DNA of 64,000 nucleotides from Clarkia xantiana subsp. parviflora (taxonomy: Eukaryota; Streptophyta; Magnoliopsida; Myrtales; Onagraceae), in assembly GCA_036873135.1 (NCBI GenBank), contig JAPTYO010000017.1, forward strand, positions 13,578,001 to 13,642,000. Reading direction: 5' to 3'. Below the pieces are notes generated by a model. It was not told the origin of the DNA, made no database searches, and saw only the letters and a program-made list of their open reading frames with translations. This document shows, piece by piece, positions 45,504-57,850 of this stretch. Each line of letters opens with the position of its first letter. The stretch's first letter is position 1. The position numbers and the translations under genes are program-made.

Positions 45504-46859
45504 TACTTTCAACCTTGGATAAAGGGGTTGAAGAAGATTTAAATTGAAACCTCACAACATTATAGCTTTGGTGTTTCCTTTGCATCCGCTTCAGTGGAAA
45601 CAAGGCCTCTGAATTTAGAAATGTTTTGGTTGAATATGATGATCTTCTCTCCATGGTTGTTGGTGTAAAAGCCGCTCGAGAACTTCAGGATGAAAGGTCA
45701 ACACGGAGGAGAATATTTCTCATACTGAAGAGGTATCCCCTTTCATGGTTGTCAGACGATGATGGGGCTCACTTGCCTTGAGCCTATTCAAGTGCAGTAA
45801 CCAGGGAAAAAATGGAAACCAACTTCATAAATCACCACAGTACATTGAGGGAAGTCAACCATGGTTTCAATATTTTATGGAGAAAAACCGGACCACATAT
45901 GTCCTATACGAATATCCGGCGGGACAAATACCGTCGATAAAGTGCGTCTCTAGTACACCTTGTATGTCATTTATATAAAGTTGTAAAATGTTTTATTTAG
46001 ACGCAGATCATCTGATGTGATTTACTCGTGAATTTGTTCAGATGTGGTGCTCGACATGACTCAGAGTTCTCGACTATCTGTGCGATGAGCATGGATCGAA
46101 CACGTGAGCTTCAGATCGAGAACCTTATCATCGTCGTTTCATCTTTCATCGTTCATTTGAATTGATGACTTTGGTTTTTTATGTTTCAGATGATTGAATA
46201 AAGTAAGTGTTATTGAGATTGAAATCAGTTCGATTCGAATTACAATTTACTTATCAATTATCCGCCCGGTCAAAGGGATTGATTTGAACAAAATCCAAAT
46301 ATACAGACTAAGAACCAAAATTTTGGCTAGAACAAGAGGCCGAATAAATGAAAGGATTACGCATACTCCAATTCACTGTAATCCCATGGATTGAATAACT
46401 AAAAAGAACGATTTAGTTATAATCTATTGCTAGTACTCCATTAAAATTAATAAATCGTAACGAAGAACATGTGCGAAATCGATTAAATTTAAATTTTAGA
46501 AACAAAACGATTACACCACGGGTCAACTGGTGTTACGCGCGCAACGCGCAAGTCCTTCGAGAGATAGGAGACATCGATTCGAAGTACAAATTTAATGTGG
46601 AGTGTTTGATTTTATGCTCGAAAATACATTTTCATTACACATATACCCATTTCGGGTTTTATAATCATACAATTTCTCATAGAGAATTGTGAACGAGCAT
46701 AGGGTGAGACCCTAATGCACGAACATAAGTAGAAAAAACCTCAAAATATGAGTATGCAATGAAATGGTTTTTCGGTTAAACGACGATCCGAAAACGGCTT
46801 TAAGGATCAAACACTTCAAGGACATGGTCACGACCCTGATGTCGCAAGCTCAACTTCAA
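45504..46859. other. Mostly non-coding; one short coding-like stretch
   Basis: On the + strand 45611-45781 is open for 56 codons and reads like real protein (VEYDDLLSMVVGVKAAREL, then ERSTRRRIFLILKRY) ending in TGA. I do not recognise the family. The remainder, including a 66-codon frame at 46194-46394, gives no family match. Confidence 0.3.
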
Positions 46860-47636
46860 GGACATGTAGTTGAATGCTACTCATGAATAAACCTTTTTCC
46901 TACAAAGTCGGTGGACACGACACCATATGAGTTGTGGACTGGTAAAGAGATGGATCTTACCGAGCTGCGACCTTGGGGTTGCGCAGCATACACGCATCTG
47001 ACCGACAATCGATTCGGCAAGTTGAGACCTAGAGGACTTAATAGTATCTTTATAAGATACTCCGTGAACTCTAAGGGATACGTGTTTGTGGCGGCTCAGG
47101 ATAATGGTGGCGTGGTCGAATATGAGTCCAGAGACGTTATGTTCCATGAGGACGAATTTCAAACGCTTGGTAACATCAAAACGAATGAAGTCTTAATTGC
47201 ACTAGAACAAGATGATCTTCAGGTCCCACTTACTTCGATTGGGAGATTTGAGGTGGCAACACCAGTGAACGACATGGTAAATGAGGATGGAGACATTATA
47301 ATAAATCCAGTGGGAGGAGTCAATCCAACCACACAGATCACTGTTGCTGCAGGTGCGAATCAAGTAGAACCTGATCATCACGTTGCTGAACCACAGGATG
47401 AGAATCATATAATACCTCAACTACCTGTTGGAAACAGTGGGAGTGAGACAACTGACTTGGTTCTTGGTTCTAGTAACCCTGGAATTCATCTCGAAGGTTG
47501 AATCCCGAGACCAAGAGGTCGTTAAAGAAAAGTTGTAGGTGAAGGTTCAAGCAACACCCTTATTTCCAGTGGGAGTGTTGTTCCGGGTGGGAGCATTGTT
47601 CCTAGTGGGAGTGTAGTTCAAATTCAAGATGGGAAT
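46860..47636 (+). pseudogene. Copia integrase C-terminal fragment
   Basis: Begins with TKSVDTTPYELWTGK, continues LRPWGCAAYTHLTDNRFGKL, the GYVFVAAQD block and ESRDVMFHEDEF, then a low-complexity Val/Asn/Gly linker that in Copia elements lies between integrase and RT. The frame stops at 47501. At 47637 an LTR of another element is inserted, so RT is missing here. It is probably a remnant of the Copia element whose 5' LTR is at 41616. Confidence 0.82.
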
Positions 47637-48303
47637 TGTTGAGGTCGATTCCACTTGGGGTACCTCGGGTTGATCTTCACGGATCTCGAACCTCAAACCT
47701 CGAACTGACTTTGGCTTCTACCTCGATCCCCGAACTAACTTTGGCTTCTACTTCGATCTTCTATATACCAGGTCCTGCAGAATGGACGATAACCAGCTTG
47801 GAGAGGGGGGGGGGGTGCTGGTTGTGCCCTCTCCGATGCTAAAGTCAGGATCTTAGAGAGAGAAAGTGTAGAGAGAGGTCAGAGCACAAATAGCCAATTC
47901 TGCAGAGTTTCGAGTTAACTTGGTAAATGGGAGGTCTAGGTCCCTATTTATAGGAAACCTGAGAACAGTACCCGGTTTTATGCGGTTCAATGTCGGTTTA
48001 CAGGAAAACGCTTACCGACATCGAGGTTGGCTATGTGCGCACTGATTTCTCATACATAGTAAAAATAAGGGTAAACGCGCAGTGCTAGGGGTAAGCGCAC
48101 AGTACCGGTTGGCAGTCCGGACCATGTCGACATCCGACATGGTCCGGATTGCCTTATGGCAATCCGGAAGTCCCCGGTCCGGGTGCGGCGCGCATCCGGA
48201 CCGTTTTGACCCGGGGTGACTGCGGTAAGATCCATTTGTGGTTCTGGCGTGTTTGCGAGGTCCGAAACGTAAATACAAACCCGAATTGGACATATATCCA
48301 ACA
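47637..48303 (-). repeat. 3' LTR of Gypsy-type element X (667 bp)
   Basis: TGTTGAGGTCGATTCC to ATATATCCAACA on the + strand, TATA on the - strand CCTATAAATAGGG (about 47950), and an adjacent polypurine tract (CTTGACTCGGGGGAAAG on the - strand) at 48304-48320. The termini resemble the outer Gypsy family. Includes a G10 run near 47805. Confidence 0.75.
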
Positions 48304-48854
48304 CTTTCCCCCGAGTCAAGTAGCGGTTCAAAACCCATGCTTGACTCTATTTAAGATAGGATATTCGTCCAATTTAGGTTCGGCACTAACCTCAGGGGTG
48401 GCTTGTTTATCAATCAAATGCGCGGAGCACAAATTCGTCCGTCTTTATTTTTTTCGATGAACGTGCATAATCTGTTCACTGGGTTAGCATAACAGATGGT
48501 ATACGTATAACAACGTGCAATTAACGACCTATTCGTAATAATCATGCAATAAGCGAGATACTTGGAATAATAAATAATCATGCAATGCGGTGTCATCATG
48601 ATACGTGATGTAAACGTGTAACATGATGTTAACATGGAGATGACAACATAGCACATGGATAATGTAATTGTGCAATAAGCAAAATACTTAGAGCAATAAA
48701 ATTGGAGAGCATACTTGTTAACATGAAGCATGATGTAAACATAGAAAATGATGTAATCATGTAATATGATGTAAACATACAATACACACTTAGATTACAA
48801 AAATAATCATTAAGCAATCATAAATTAGAATCATGCACATATGAAAATACTATC
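48304..48854 (-). mobile_element. Element X internal region, part A
   Basis: A polypurine tract, then AT-rich sequence dense in CATGATGTAAACATG and CATGCAATA words, with no coding frame. Copy 3 interrupts it; it resumes at 60018 with the same CATGCAATAATAA style. The element's other LTR is not in the window. Confidence 0.55.
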
Positions 48855-49556
48855 TGTTGGATCACGGTGGAACTCCGGTACGGATTTCGACGGCGGTCCT
48901 AGCTCCTTCGCTCCACGCAATCCTGCAAGAGGGGATAGACCGGGCGGTGACCCAGAATCCCTCTCCGATGCTTAAATGAGTGCCCAATACGAACTGGCAA
49001 GCAATAATCACAAAGGGTATGTAATTCAATGTAAGTGTTCTGAGGTGACCTCCTGCCCTTTTATAGGCAAAGAGATGCCCTAGATACCTGGTGAACCGTT
49101 AGGGGTGGTTAGCCCGTATCCGCGTATCTCGGGTGTGATCCCGCCTATCTAGGCCATGATCTCGCGTATCTCAGCCATGCCCCGCGTATCTCGGCCACGC
49201 TCCGTGTATCTTAACCACGTTCCGCGTATCTCGGCCACGCCCCGCATATCTTGGCCTTATCCTCTGATAACGAGTCCCGACTCCCGTCGGGGACTCCAGA
49301 GTTATCTCGTTGTGTCACCGCTCGGGGCCCCTCGTTATCGTGACAGGGCCAATCATTCTCAGGGATTCATCATCGGGGCCTACTTAAAGGCTTCTCATCG
49401 GGAGCTTCCAGCTCAACTGTCAGGACCTTGCAACGTCGGGACTCCCTTCGTCGGGACCCTTCTCCTAGGTCATCTTGACCTTCATTTTGGGCCTGGTGGG
49501 CCTGTTTTCCGTTTCCTCCCCGTTAAAGGGCCTGACGGCTGTAATCGAACCCTTCA
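48855..49556 (-). repeat. 3' LTR of Gypsy copy 3 (702 bp)
   Basis: TGTTGGATCACGG to GAACCCTTCA; the last bases CTTCA differ from the usual CATCA. U3 20-bp tandem units at about 49155-49255. Confidence 0.93.
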
Positions 49557-49568
49557 TTTGCCCCCAAG
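49557..49568 (-). other. Polypurine tract, copy 3
   Basis: CTTGGGGGCAAA on the - strand beside the 3' LTR. Confidence 0.85.
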
Positions 49569-49775
49569 ACATGAGGGACTTTTAGTTCGTCGTGTCTTCC
49601 AACTCCCGATCTTCCGATACTAGAGTCGGGGATCTTTCCCTTGGTTCAGTTACTCAGTTATCAGTCTTCTCCTTCACGTTTCCTCAGTGTTTTGTAGATA
49701 TCTGTTAAATCCTAGGGGTCTCCTCGGCTCCCCAGTTCATTAAATGCAGTAGATAATGAAGCGACGTTTTCAGCC

Positions 49776-49950
49776 CACGTGCCTGATTTTTCGCGCCTGT
49801 CCTTTTCTGAAAAGTGCTTTTCAGGCCGTTTCATCATTACGTCCGTTGTCATTCTGCACGTTTCATCTCAACGGTCCAGATTAAGGCTCTTCGACTTCGA
49901 TGACTCGGATCGAAGTGCTCCTTCAACTGTCTTCTTCGCCTATAAAACCC
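49776..49950 (+). promoter_or_regulatory. Putative promoter of the antisense gene, copy 3
   Basis: CACGTG at 49776-49781, the CTTTTCTGAAAAGTGCTTTTCAG inverted repeat at about 49802, and the TATA box CTATAAAACCC at 49940-49950, about 160 bases before the ATG at 50108. Confidence 0.6.
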
Positions 49951-50107
49951 TAGCCATGGTCATAATTTAACTTTTACCGTCTTCGAATTCTCAAAAGCTC
50001 TTTGCGATTTCTCTGCGATTTCAAGCTCTGTGATTTCGAAGGTCTTGGAGTTCCTCCGATCATCTTTCCGGCGACGCCTCGTTCATCTCCTCAACCTCTA
50101 CTTCATC

Positions 50108-52819
50108 ATGTCTGGTAAGGGATTCCCCTTTGTTGCTTGTTCGTCTTTTCCTTGTTTATAGCTTTCCAAGAGTCCCACTGTGTTTTTCTTGCCATGGTTG
50201 CTTTTCAGACAGCGGGTCCAGCTCTGAGGGGAGAAAACCTTTTAACTTTGATTATGCTCAGAATGAGATCTCCAATACTGCTTATGATGCAGCCCTCCGA
50301 GAGGGTTGTATCACTATTACCTGGGAACCCCGTTTCCCATATCCTTGGCCTCGCTCCTCGAGTAACCCTGAGGTTACTCGTCCCCAAGAAGGGGAGGTAT
50401 TTGTCTCCACGGGACAGGTATCAGCGGGGATCAGATTCCCCTTTTGTGGTAATCTGGTCGAGATGTGCCATCATTACAAAATGCACCCCACTACCTTTTC
50501 TCCCCATGCCATCCGCCTCTGGAACGCCTTTCAAGTTCTCTGCTTCCGACAGAAGTGGGTCTATAGCCTCCAGCTCTTCAGAACCTTCTATGGGATGAAG
50601 TGCAATGAGGCGGGGGTTTGCGCCTTCTACCCTCGGATGCCCAAGTGGAGTAAGCAGCAGCTTGCCCGATGTGGTTGGACCAATGACACCTGGAAGGTGG
50701 TCAAGGGTCGGGGACTCTTGGTTGATACAGGGTCCGACAACAGTAGCTGGAAGAGGAGCTACTTCTTCATCCGACACTCTTCGATTCCCTGGCCTCGGTG
50801 GGAGGTGGCAGCGGACCCTCCGCCTGCTTTCCATACTTATACCGACGAGGATTTTGAAACTCTCCAACTTATCCAGCTTTATCGATGGGGGGAGTCTTAC
50901 ACTCCCCTCAACGCCAACTCACTTGTGGAGCGAGACCTGGTGCACGCCGGGATCCGACTCCTCGATATTGTCTCTGGGGGGCAGCTCTTCGACGGCCCTT
51001 CTAATATGGTCCCTTGGGTAAACTTCTAACTCTTCTTTGTTTACTGTTTGCAGCCAAGAAGGTATCTGTGCTGACCGATCTGTTCCTTAAGCAGGGGGAG
51101 ACTGATGCTGTCCGCCCCTCGCGGAAGAGGAAGTCCGCCAAGAAGGCTGCTGCTCGGTCGGGGTCTCCTTCAGCGGAGCAACCCAAGCGGAAGCGGGTGG
51201 ATCTGGACCAGCTTTTCGATGTCCAGAATGCTGAAGAAGGTAAAAAGCTCCGAGTTGCTATAAAATCATATAGGAGGATGGTCCCGAGGGATTTGATACC
51301 TTCAACCAAAGAGGCTCGCATTGATGACGTTAATCGGATCCTTCGAGGCGAAACTCCACGCGTTCTGAAGGCGGGCTACTACCATTATCAGGGGAAGGAT
51401 CAATACGTCTCCCGACGTATCATTTGGTGTAAGAATCCTGATGAACTCCCCGATTACATTTCTGAAGCTTCTCATCCTCCAGGTGCAGGTCGCTCGGGAG
51501 CTTCATCGGGTGCCGCAGCTTCCGCGGACGCACCGTCTTCAGCGGGGGTGCCTTCCTCGGCTGGAGAGAAGGCTCCAACTGGCGAACAGTTTCGTCAGGT
51601 GGAAACCTTGGACTCCTCCGAGGAGACTGACGAGGGTGGCTCCCTTCGTCATCGTCGGAGGACGGGGCAATCCCCCTTGAAACCAACACCTCAGGGGCCG
51701 CCTCCTTCGTCTTCTCCGCAGCAGCGGCAGCCATCGCCCATCCATGAATTCACTCCTTCCCCTGTTCCGGCCGAGACGGAGGCGTGCCCTTCCACTTATC
51801 GTCGTCCCTCCTCTTGCTCTCGATGGGAACTTCTACAGGCCCTTCGACTCTTCACAAACGGATGCCCCCTGGACTCCTATCCAGACGCTTCAAGGAGTCC
51901 CGCTTACTCAAGGGGAGCAGGACCGGGAGCTGGCCCTGCATCTACTGTCAGGCTCGATCCTTCCTACTATGCGGTATCCGATTTGCCTCAATCGGACGCA
52001 CATGCATCGGGATGTCAGGGATATGGCCATGCGCCGTATAGAGGTAGGACTTCGCTTCTTTCTTTTTGATGATAAATCGGGTTGTTTGTCCATTAACACA
52101 TTTTCTTCTTATCGTAGGAACTCGGGGACTTCAACCGTCTTATCGGGTATGTCATCGCCTACGATGAGTCCCGGGAGCGGGACCGAGGGATCCGCGAGCA
52201 GCTCCAGGAGGATCTTAAGGCCTCCCAGTCTTCGCGGGGAAAGCTTGTCAAGGAACAGGCTGTCCTTGATCAGAAGGTTCGGGACCTCCAGAAGCAGATC
52301 GGGGACTTCGAGGGGCTCTTGAGGCAAGAGCGGCAGGAGCGGGAGGCGGCTGTGGACAGGCTGGCCCAGGAGAAGAAGGCTGCCGAGGATAAACTGGTCC
52401 TCGAGAAGAAGGCTCTGGAGGAGCAAGTAGCGGGATTTCCTGCGCAGCTGGCCGAGGCGGAGGTAAAGGGTCGGGAGGACTATCGGAGGTCCGTGGACTT
52501 CCAAGCCGATGCCATGAATTTCTTTGGCGCGGAGGTGGAGAACACTCTCTTTAACGCGGTTGAGGAGCTCCACCTGGAGTACGGGGACGCCATCAACTTC
52601 GACAAGTCTCCTTCCCTCGCTCCCTTTGCGAAGAAGTATTTTGCTCTTTCCGAGGAGAGTGATGGGGGGAGCACCCCCGTAATTGTCGAAGACGCTTTTG
52701 AACTTCCAAATGCGGACGCCCCGATAGTCGATCCTCCCGAAGCCAACCCTGTGGATCCTTCTGTTACCGACTCCGCGGACCCAGCTGCTGCCAATGCTGC
52801 CGACAAGGACCAAGCTTGA
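50108..52819 (+). pseudogene. Antisense extra gene (aORF) of copy 3, four exons, one frameshift
   Basis: Exons 50108-50114, 50209-51017, 51095-52043, 52118-52819; introns 94, 77 and 74 nt. Exons 1, 2 and 4 are open; exon 2 encodes WEPRFPYPW, GNLVEMCHHYKMHPTTF and FFIRHSSIPWPRWEVAADPP. Exon 3 is 949 nt instead of 951, because the frame is lost near 51800 (STYRRPSS where copy 2 has SIPRPVSP) and recovered only in another frame (LALDGNFYRPFDSSQ). Exon 4 encodes the coiled coil (RQERQEREAAVDRLAQEKKA) and the acidic tail. Convergent to pol; the gap is filled by 26-bp repeats. Confidence 0.75.
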
Positions 52820-52989
52820 ATGTTTTTATGTTTAGAGTCCTTGTATCTTCTTCTCTTTTGTCATCGTCGGGCCCTCGAGCCCTTATCAATATCAGACTTT
52901 TTTAGTTCCGATTCTTTCGTTGCACTTCTCCGAGTGACTTTACTATACGTGCTTAGGTCGAAACCTCGACACTTAAGACATTCTCGTAC

Positions 52990-53750
52990 GTCCTTCCCGA
53001 CGATTTAATAACTTGCGCCACTTAAGGTGACTTAGTTCCGTGCATCACTTAAGATGACTTAATTACTACTTAGGATAAACCTAAAGATCGTGCACCACTC
53101 AAGGCGACTTAGTATCTTGCACCACTTAAGGCGACTTTGTGACACTTAGAATAAATCTAAAGATCGTGCACCACTCAAGGCGACTTAGTATCGTGCACCA
53201 CTCAAGGCGACTTTATATTATGCACCACTTAAGGCGACTTTTTGATACTTAGAATAAATCTAAAGATCGTGCACCACTCAAGGCGACTTAGTATCGTGCA
53301 CCACTCAAGGCGACTTTATATTATGCACCACTTAAGGCGACTTTTTGATACTTAGAATAAATCTAAGGATTGTGCCCCACTTAAGGCGACTTAGCCCCAT
53401 GCATCACTTGAGACGACTTTTCTCGTGCACCACTGAAGGCGACTTTTCTCGTGCACCACTGAAGGCGACTTTTCTCGTGCACCACTGAAGGCGACTTTTC
53501 TCGTGCACCACTGAAGGCGACTTTGACACTTAGCATAAATCTAAGGACAACTCTTATTTGGAAGCAACCTCTTTATTTATTGACGGCACAAAATTGGCTT
53601 ACATCGAATTAAACGATAAACAGCATACACCACTTAAGGCGATTTTACATCGGGCACCACTTAAGGCGACTTTATCGGGCACCACTTAAGACGACTTTAT
53701 CGGGCACCACTTAAGGCGAATTTATCGGGCACCACTTAAGGCGACTTTCT
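52990..53750. repeat. 26-bp tandem repeat block (copy 3)
   Basis: Same units as copy 2 (TCGTGCACCACTGAAGGCGACTTT; GGGCACCACTTAAGGCGACTTTATC), different copy number and arrangement. Reaches the pol stop codon. Confidence 0.9.
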
Positions 53751-55979
53751 TCAAGCATGGTGTTTCTTCAAGTGTTCGCCACTAAAAGAATGCTTTAACG
53801 TTCTGCCATCGAGGTCTTCCAACTTGTATGCATTCGAAGCTGGCATCCCCACGACCTTGTAAGGTCCTTCCCATTTTGGTGACATCTTGTTGATTCGATC
53901 CAAAAGGGTGAACTCGTTGCGACGCCAAACCAGCTCCCCGACGAAGAACTGTCGGGATTTCACTCGCCGATTGTAGTATCTGGCCGTCGCCAAACGCATT
54001 CGAGCTTGGACTTCATCGGCTTCCCGCCTCTTCTCTTCGAGTAAGTCCAAGTCCAGACGTCTCATTTCATCGTTTTTCAGGGGCTCGTAATATCTCATCC
54101 GATGGGACGCCACAGCTACCTCCACAGGGGAGACAGCTTCCGTGCCATAAACGAGGCCAAACGGAGTCTCCCCCGTTGATCGTTTGGGTGTCGTTCTAAC
54201 AGCCCAAAGCACATTTTCCAGTTCGTTCAGCCACTTGACCTTCAAGGCATAGACCCTCTTCTTCAGGCCATCCATCACGATTTTGTTGGCCGACTCCACC
54301 TGGCCATTAGTCTGAGCATGGCGTACGGAGGCGGTCCGATGCTCAATGTTCAATTCTTCCAGATACTCCCTCACCTGAGAGCCGTTAAACGGTGGACCAT
54401 TGTCGCTGATCACCACCTTAGGAATCCCGTAGCTGGACACGATGTGGGTCTGGAGGAACTTGACGATCTGGTTCCCCGTTGTTCTGGCCAACGCCTTTGC
54501 CTCTATCCATTTCGAAAAATAATCGATAGCTACAAGTAAATACTTACATTGACCTTGTGCTTGTGGAAGAGGTCCCACCAAGTCGATGCCCCACTGCGCG
54601 AAGGGCCACGCGCTCTTGATGGATGTCAGATTAGCGGCCGGAGCCACGATACTCGGGGCGTACCTCTGGCACGCGTCACAGGATCGGACCAACGCTGTCG
54701 CTTCTTTGTTCATCGTGGGCCAATAATAGCCTAAGTTTAGCACTTTTCTCATGATGGATCGGGCCCCTTCATGACAAGCCGCGACCCCTTCGTGCACCTC
54801 CTTCAGGATTCGATCGGTGTCGGGTTCTGCCACACACTTCAAGTACGAAGTCGAGAACCAGCCCTTCTTGTATAGCTGATTGTCCAGCATCACATAATTG
54901 GCCGCGATTCGGCGTATCCTGTCCGCTGCCACTTGATCATCGGGGACTGCCCCCGTAGTAAGGTACGCGACTATCGGGGCCATCCAAGTTGGCTCCTCCT
55001 CTGATCTCGCTTCAATGGCGCACACCTGTGTTGGGTCGATGTTTGATAAGATCACCTTCTCCAAGAAGTGCACCTTCCGATTTTCTTCCAAGGGTGCCCC
55101 TAGGGCAAATTTGCTCAAGGCATCTGCCTCTACATTCTCCTCCCTCGGAATTGCCTCGATATCGAAGCTTTTGAAGCTCTCTTTCAGGGCTTGTACCTCT
55201 CGCAGATACTTCTTCATTATCTGACTCCTTGCTTCGTATCGCCCTTGAACCTGGTTCACGATTAAAGCTGCGTCGCACTTCACTCTCAAGTGATCGATTC
55301 CAGTGCCTTTAGCAATTTTTAGGCCCGTGATAAGGGCTTCATACTCCGCTTCATTGTTTGTGGCCTTGAATGTTAAAGCCAAGCCGTATCGGAGCGGTTC
55401 ACCTTCACCCGGTGGTATCAACAAAAAGCCCGCTCCTGATCCGTCCGAACTCGCGGAGCCATCCGTATACATCTCCCAGGTATTTTCCTTGTTTGGTTGT
55501 TCTGATTGCTCTGCTCTTTCTGGTTGTTCTTCTGTCGGGACCCTCGTGGTTGCCCCCTCTACAGGGCCCGCTTCTTTTAGATCGGGGGCTGTAGATTCTG
55601 CTATAAAATCCGCCAATGCCTGGCCTTTAATGGCCGTTCTTGGAGCAAAGTGTATTCGAAATTCACTAAGCTATACTTCCCACTTCACTAATCTTCCCGA
55701 CGCATCCGGTCGGTTCAAAAAATGCTTCAAAGGTTGGTTCGTCAGCACAGTATTCTTGTGTGCGTGGAAATAAGGCCTTAGCTTCCGAGCAGTGATAATC
55801 AACGCAAAGAGGTACTTCTCAACGGCGGGATAGTTTAATTCAGACTTGGCAAATGCCTTGCTTACATAATAGACGGGGACTTGATTACCCTCGACAATTT
55901 TTACTAACACAGAGCTAATGGAAAATTCAGAAACAGCCAAATAAAGGTAGAGCGGCTCGCCTGGAACCGGTTTCGCCAA
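53751..55979 (-). pseudogene. Copy 3 RNase H domains and integrase
   Basis: 55671-55979 encodes the RT-linked RNase H (YLYLAVSEFSISSVLVK, PVYYVSKAFAKSELNYPAVE) and stops at a TAG (GAG in copy 2). 53751-55616 is a 621-codon frame: the second RNase H (WEMYTDGSASSDGSGAG; TNNEAEYEALITGL; CDAALIVNQ), H2C2 zinc site, integrase core with WGIDLVGPLP, VISDNGPPFNGS and NGQVESANK, and the C-terminal domain ending EHLKKHHA. A second RNase H is a known mark of the Tat lineage. The integrase itself appears intact. Confidence 0.9.
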
Positions 55980-56039
55980 CGGCGGGAGGGTGCGAAGATG
56001 CTGCTTGAGTGCTTAGAACGCCTCTTCACATTTGGCGGT

Positions 56040-57850
56040 CTATTCGAATTTCTTGTTGGCCCTCAGGACTTCAAAAAACGGCATTGATCGGTCGCTGGCT
56101 TTGGACAGGAAGCGATTCATTGCAGCTAGTCGGCCATTCAACACTTGTACCTCCCGATGATTTATCGGGGACTGCATCTCCTCGATTGCCCTCAGTTTCT
56201 CGGGATTCACCTCGATTCCTCTTTGGCTCACCATAAAGCCCAAAAATTTCCCGGAGTGGACTCCGAAGGCGCATTTCGTCGGGTTCAAGCGAACTTGATA
56301 GAGCCTCATCCGCTCAAATGCCATAGTTAGGTTGTGCACATGATCCTCGGCTTGTCGGGACTTCACCAGCATATGATCCACGTAAGCTTCCATGGTTTCT
56401 CCCAGCATATCTCCAAACAGTTTATTCACCATCCGTTGGTAGGTGGCCCCAGCATTGATCAACCCGAAAGGCATGACATCGTAGTGATAGATGTCACTGT
56501 CTGCGTAGAACGCTGTATGGGGAGCGTCTTCCTTGGCCATCTTGATCTGGTTGTAGCCTGAATACGCATCCATGAAACTTAACAGCTCATGTCCCGACGT
56601 GGCGTCCACCAGCTGGTCGATCCTCGAGAGTGGGTAACAGTCCTTTGGGCAAGCCTTGTTCAGGTTGCGGAAGTCCACACACATTCGCCATTTCCCGTTG
56701 GTTTTCTTCACTAGCACCGGATTAGCAACCCAGGTTTGGAATCGGAGCTCTTTGATAAACCCAGCATCGAGCAACCTGCCCACCTCCTGCTGGATCGCGA
56801 TCTTCTTGTCCGTGCCCATTGGACTCCTTTTCTGTGTGATAGGCTTGATCGCGGTGTCTATCTTCAGCCCGTGTACGATCACATCGGGGCTGATTCCTGG
56901 CATATCGCTGGGGGACCAGGCAAACAGCTCCTTGAACTCCTTCAATAATTCAATTAATTTCTGGGCTGTATCTTCCGTCAGGGCAGACCCAATTTTCATC
57001 TTCCTCTGGGGTCCGTCGATCTCGACTTCTTTCAGATCTTCTACGGGGGCGGGACGCCCAAACTCTTCTCTAGGATCCGTGTCTGTCTGAAGGACAGTCA
57101 TGGCCTCTCGTCTCCTCCTTCGGGTGGCGTTAACATAGCATTTTTGAGAAGCCACCTGGTCGCCCTTAACCTCTCCGACTCCATGGTCGGTCGGGAACTT
57201 CATCTTCTGGTGCACTGTCGAGGCAACCGCCATCAGGGGGTTGATGGTGGTTCTTCCGATGATCGCGTTGTAGGTCCCCGCGGAATCGACTACCACGAAC
57301 TCCACGTTCCTCCTTTCTGATTTCCACCCGCTACCAAACTCCACTGGTAAGGTGATTACTCCTAGCGGATAGGAGGTTGAGCCAGAGAACCCGACCATCA
57401 GGAAGTTTGCCTCCTTCAGATCTTTCTTTGTTTTCCCCATAGCCTCCAGCGCGTCCATGAATAGAATTTCGGAGGAGCTCCCTCCGTCGATTAGAATTCT
57501 CTTCATTTCGAACCCGTCTACATCCAAGGTTACCACCAAGGCATCGTCGTGCGGAGTCTCCACGCCTATGAGGTCCTCCGACGAAAAGGAGATCACCATC
57601 TCTTCTTTCAGGGTCCAGGATCGGGACCTCTTACCCAACACCACTGCCGTAGGGATTCTAGAGGCATAGACCTCTCGGGCGGATGAAGTATCACCTCCAG
57701 CAGCAAATCCTCCGTGGATCACATTGATAGTGTCCCGTCTCTCCTTGCGAGCACCGGATGACTCTGGATCGGTTCTCTTCTTCTTTGGGGACCGATCGCG
57801 GGATCGGGAACGGGACCGCGATCGGGACCGAGAGCGGGATCGACACCGCT
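56040..57850 (-). pseudogene. Copy 3 protease and reverse transcriptase, active site altered
   Basis: Part of a 970-codon frame that also includes most of gag. An RS tract (57790-57850) precedes protease with RILIDGGSSSEILFM. RT follows with KWRMCVDFRNLNKACPKDCY, ELLSFMDAYSGYNQIKM, YHYDVMPFGLINAGATYQRM and then YVDH (56373-56384) where active RTs have YVDD. Loss of that Asp should abolish polymerase activity. The frame ends in TAG at 56040-56042, replacing the Trp of the FEWTPECEEAF motif of the outer element. Confidence 0.9.

Noticed and set aside
46194..46394. 66-codon frame as a small gene
   Set aside because: AT-rich, no recognisable family, no splice or leader context, and it lies in decayed transposon sequence.
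47637..48303. G10 run and GC-rich part as a host promoter
   Set aside because: The segment has LTR termini, TATA and an adjoining polypurine tract, so it is a retrotransposon LTR.
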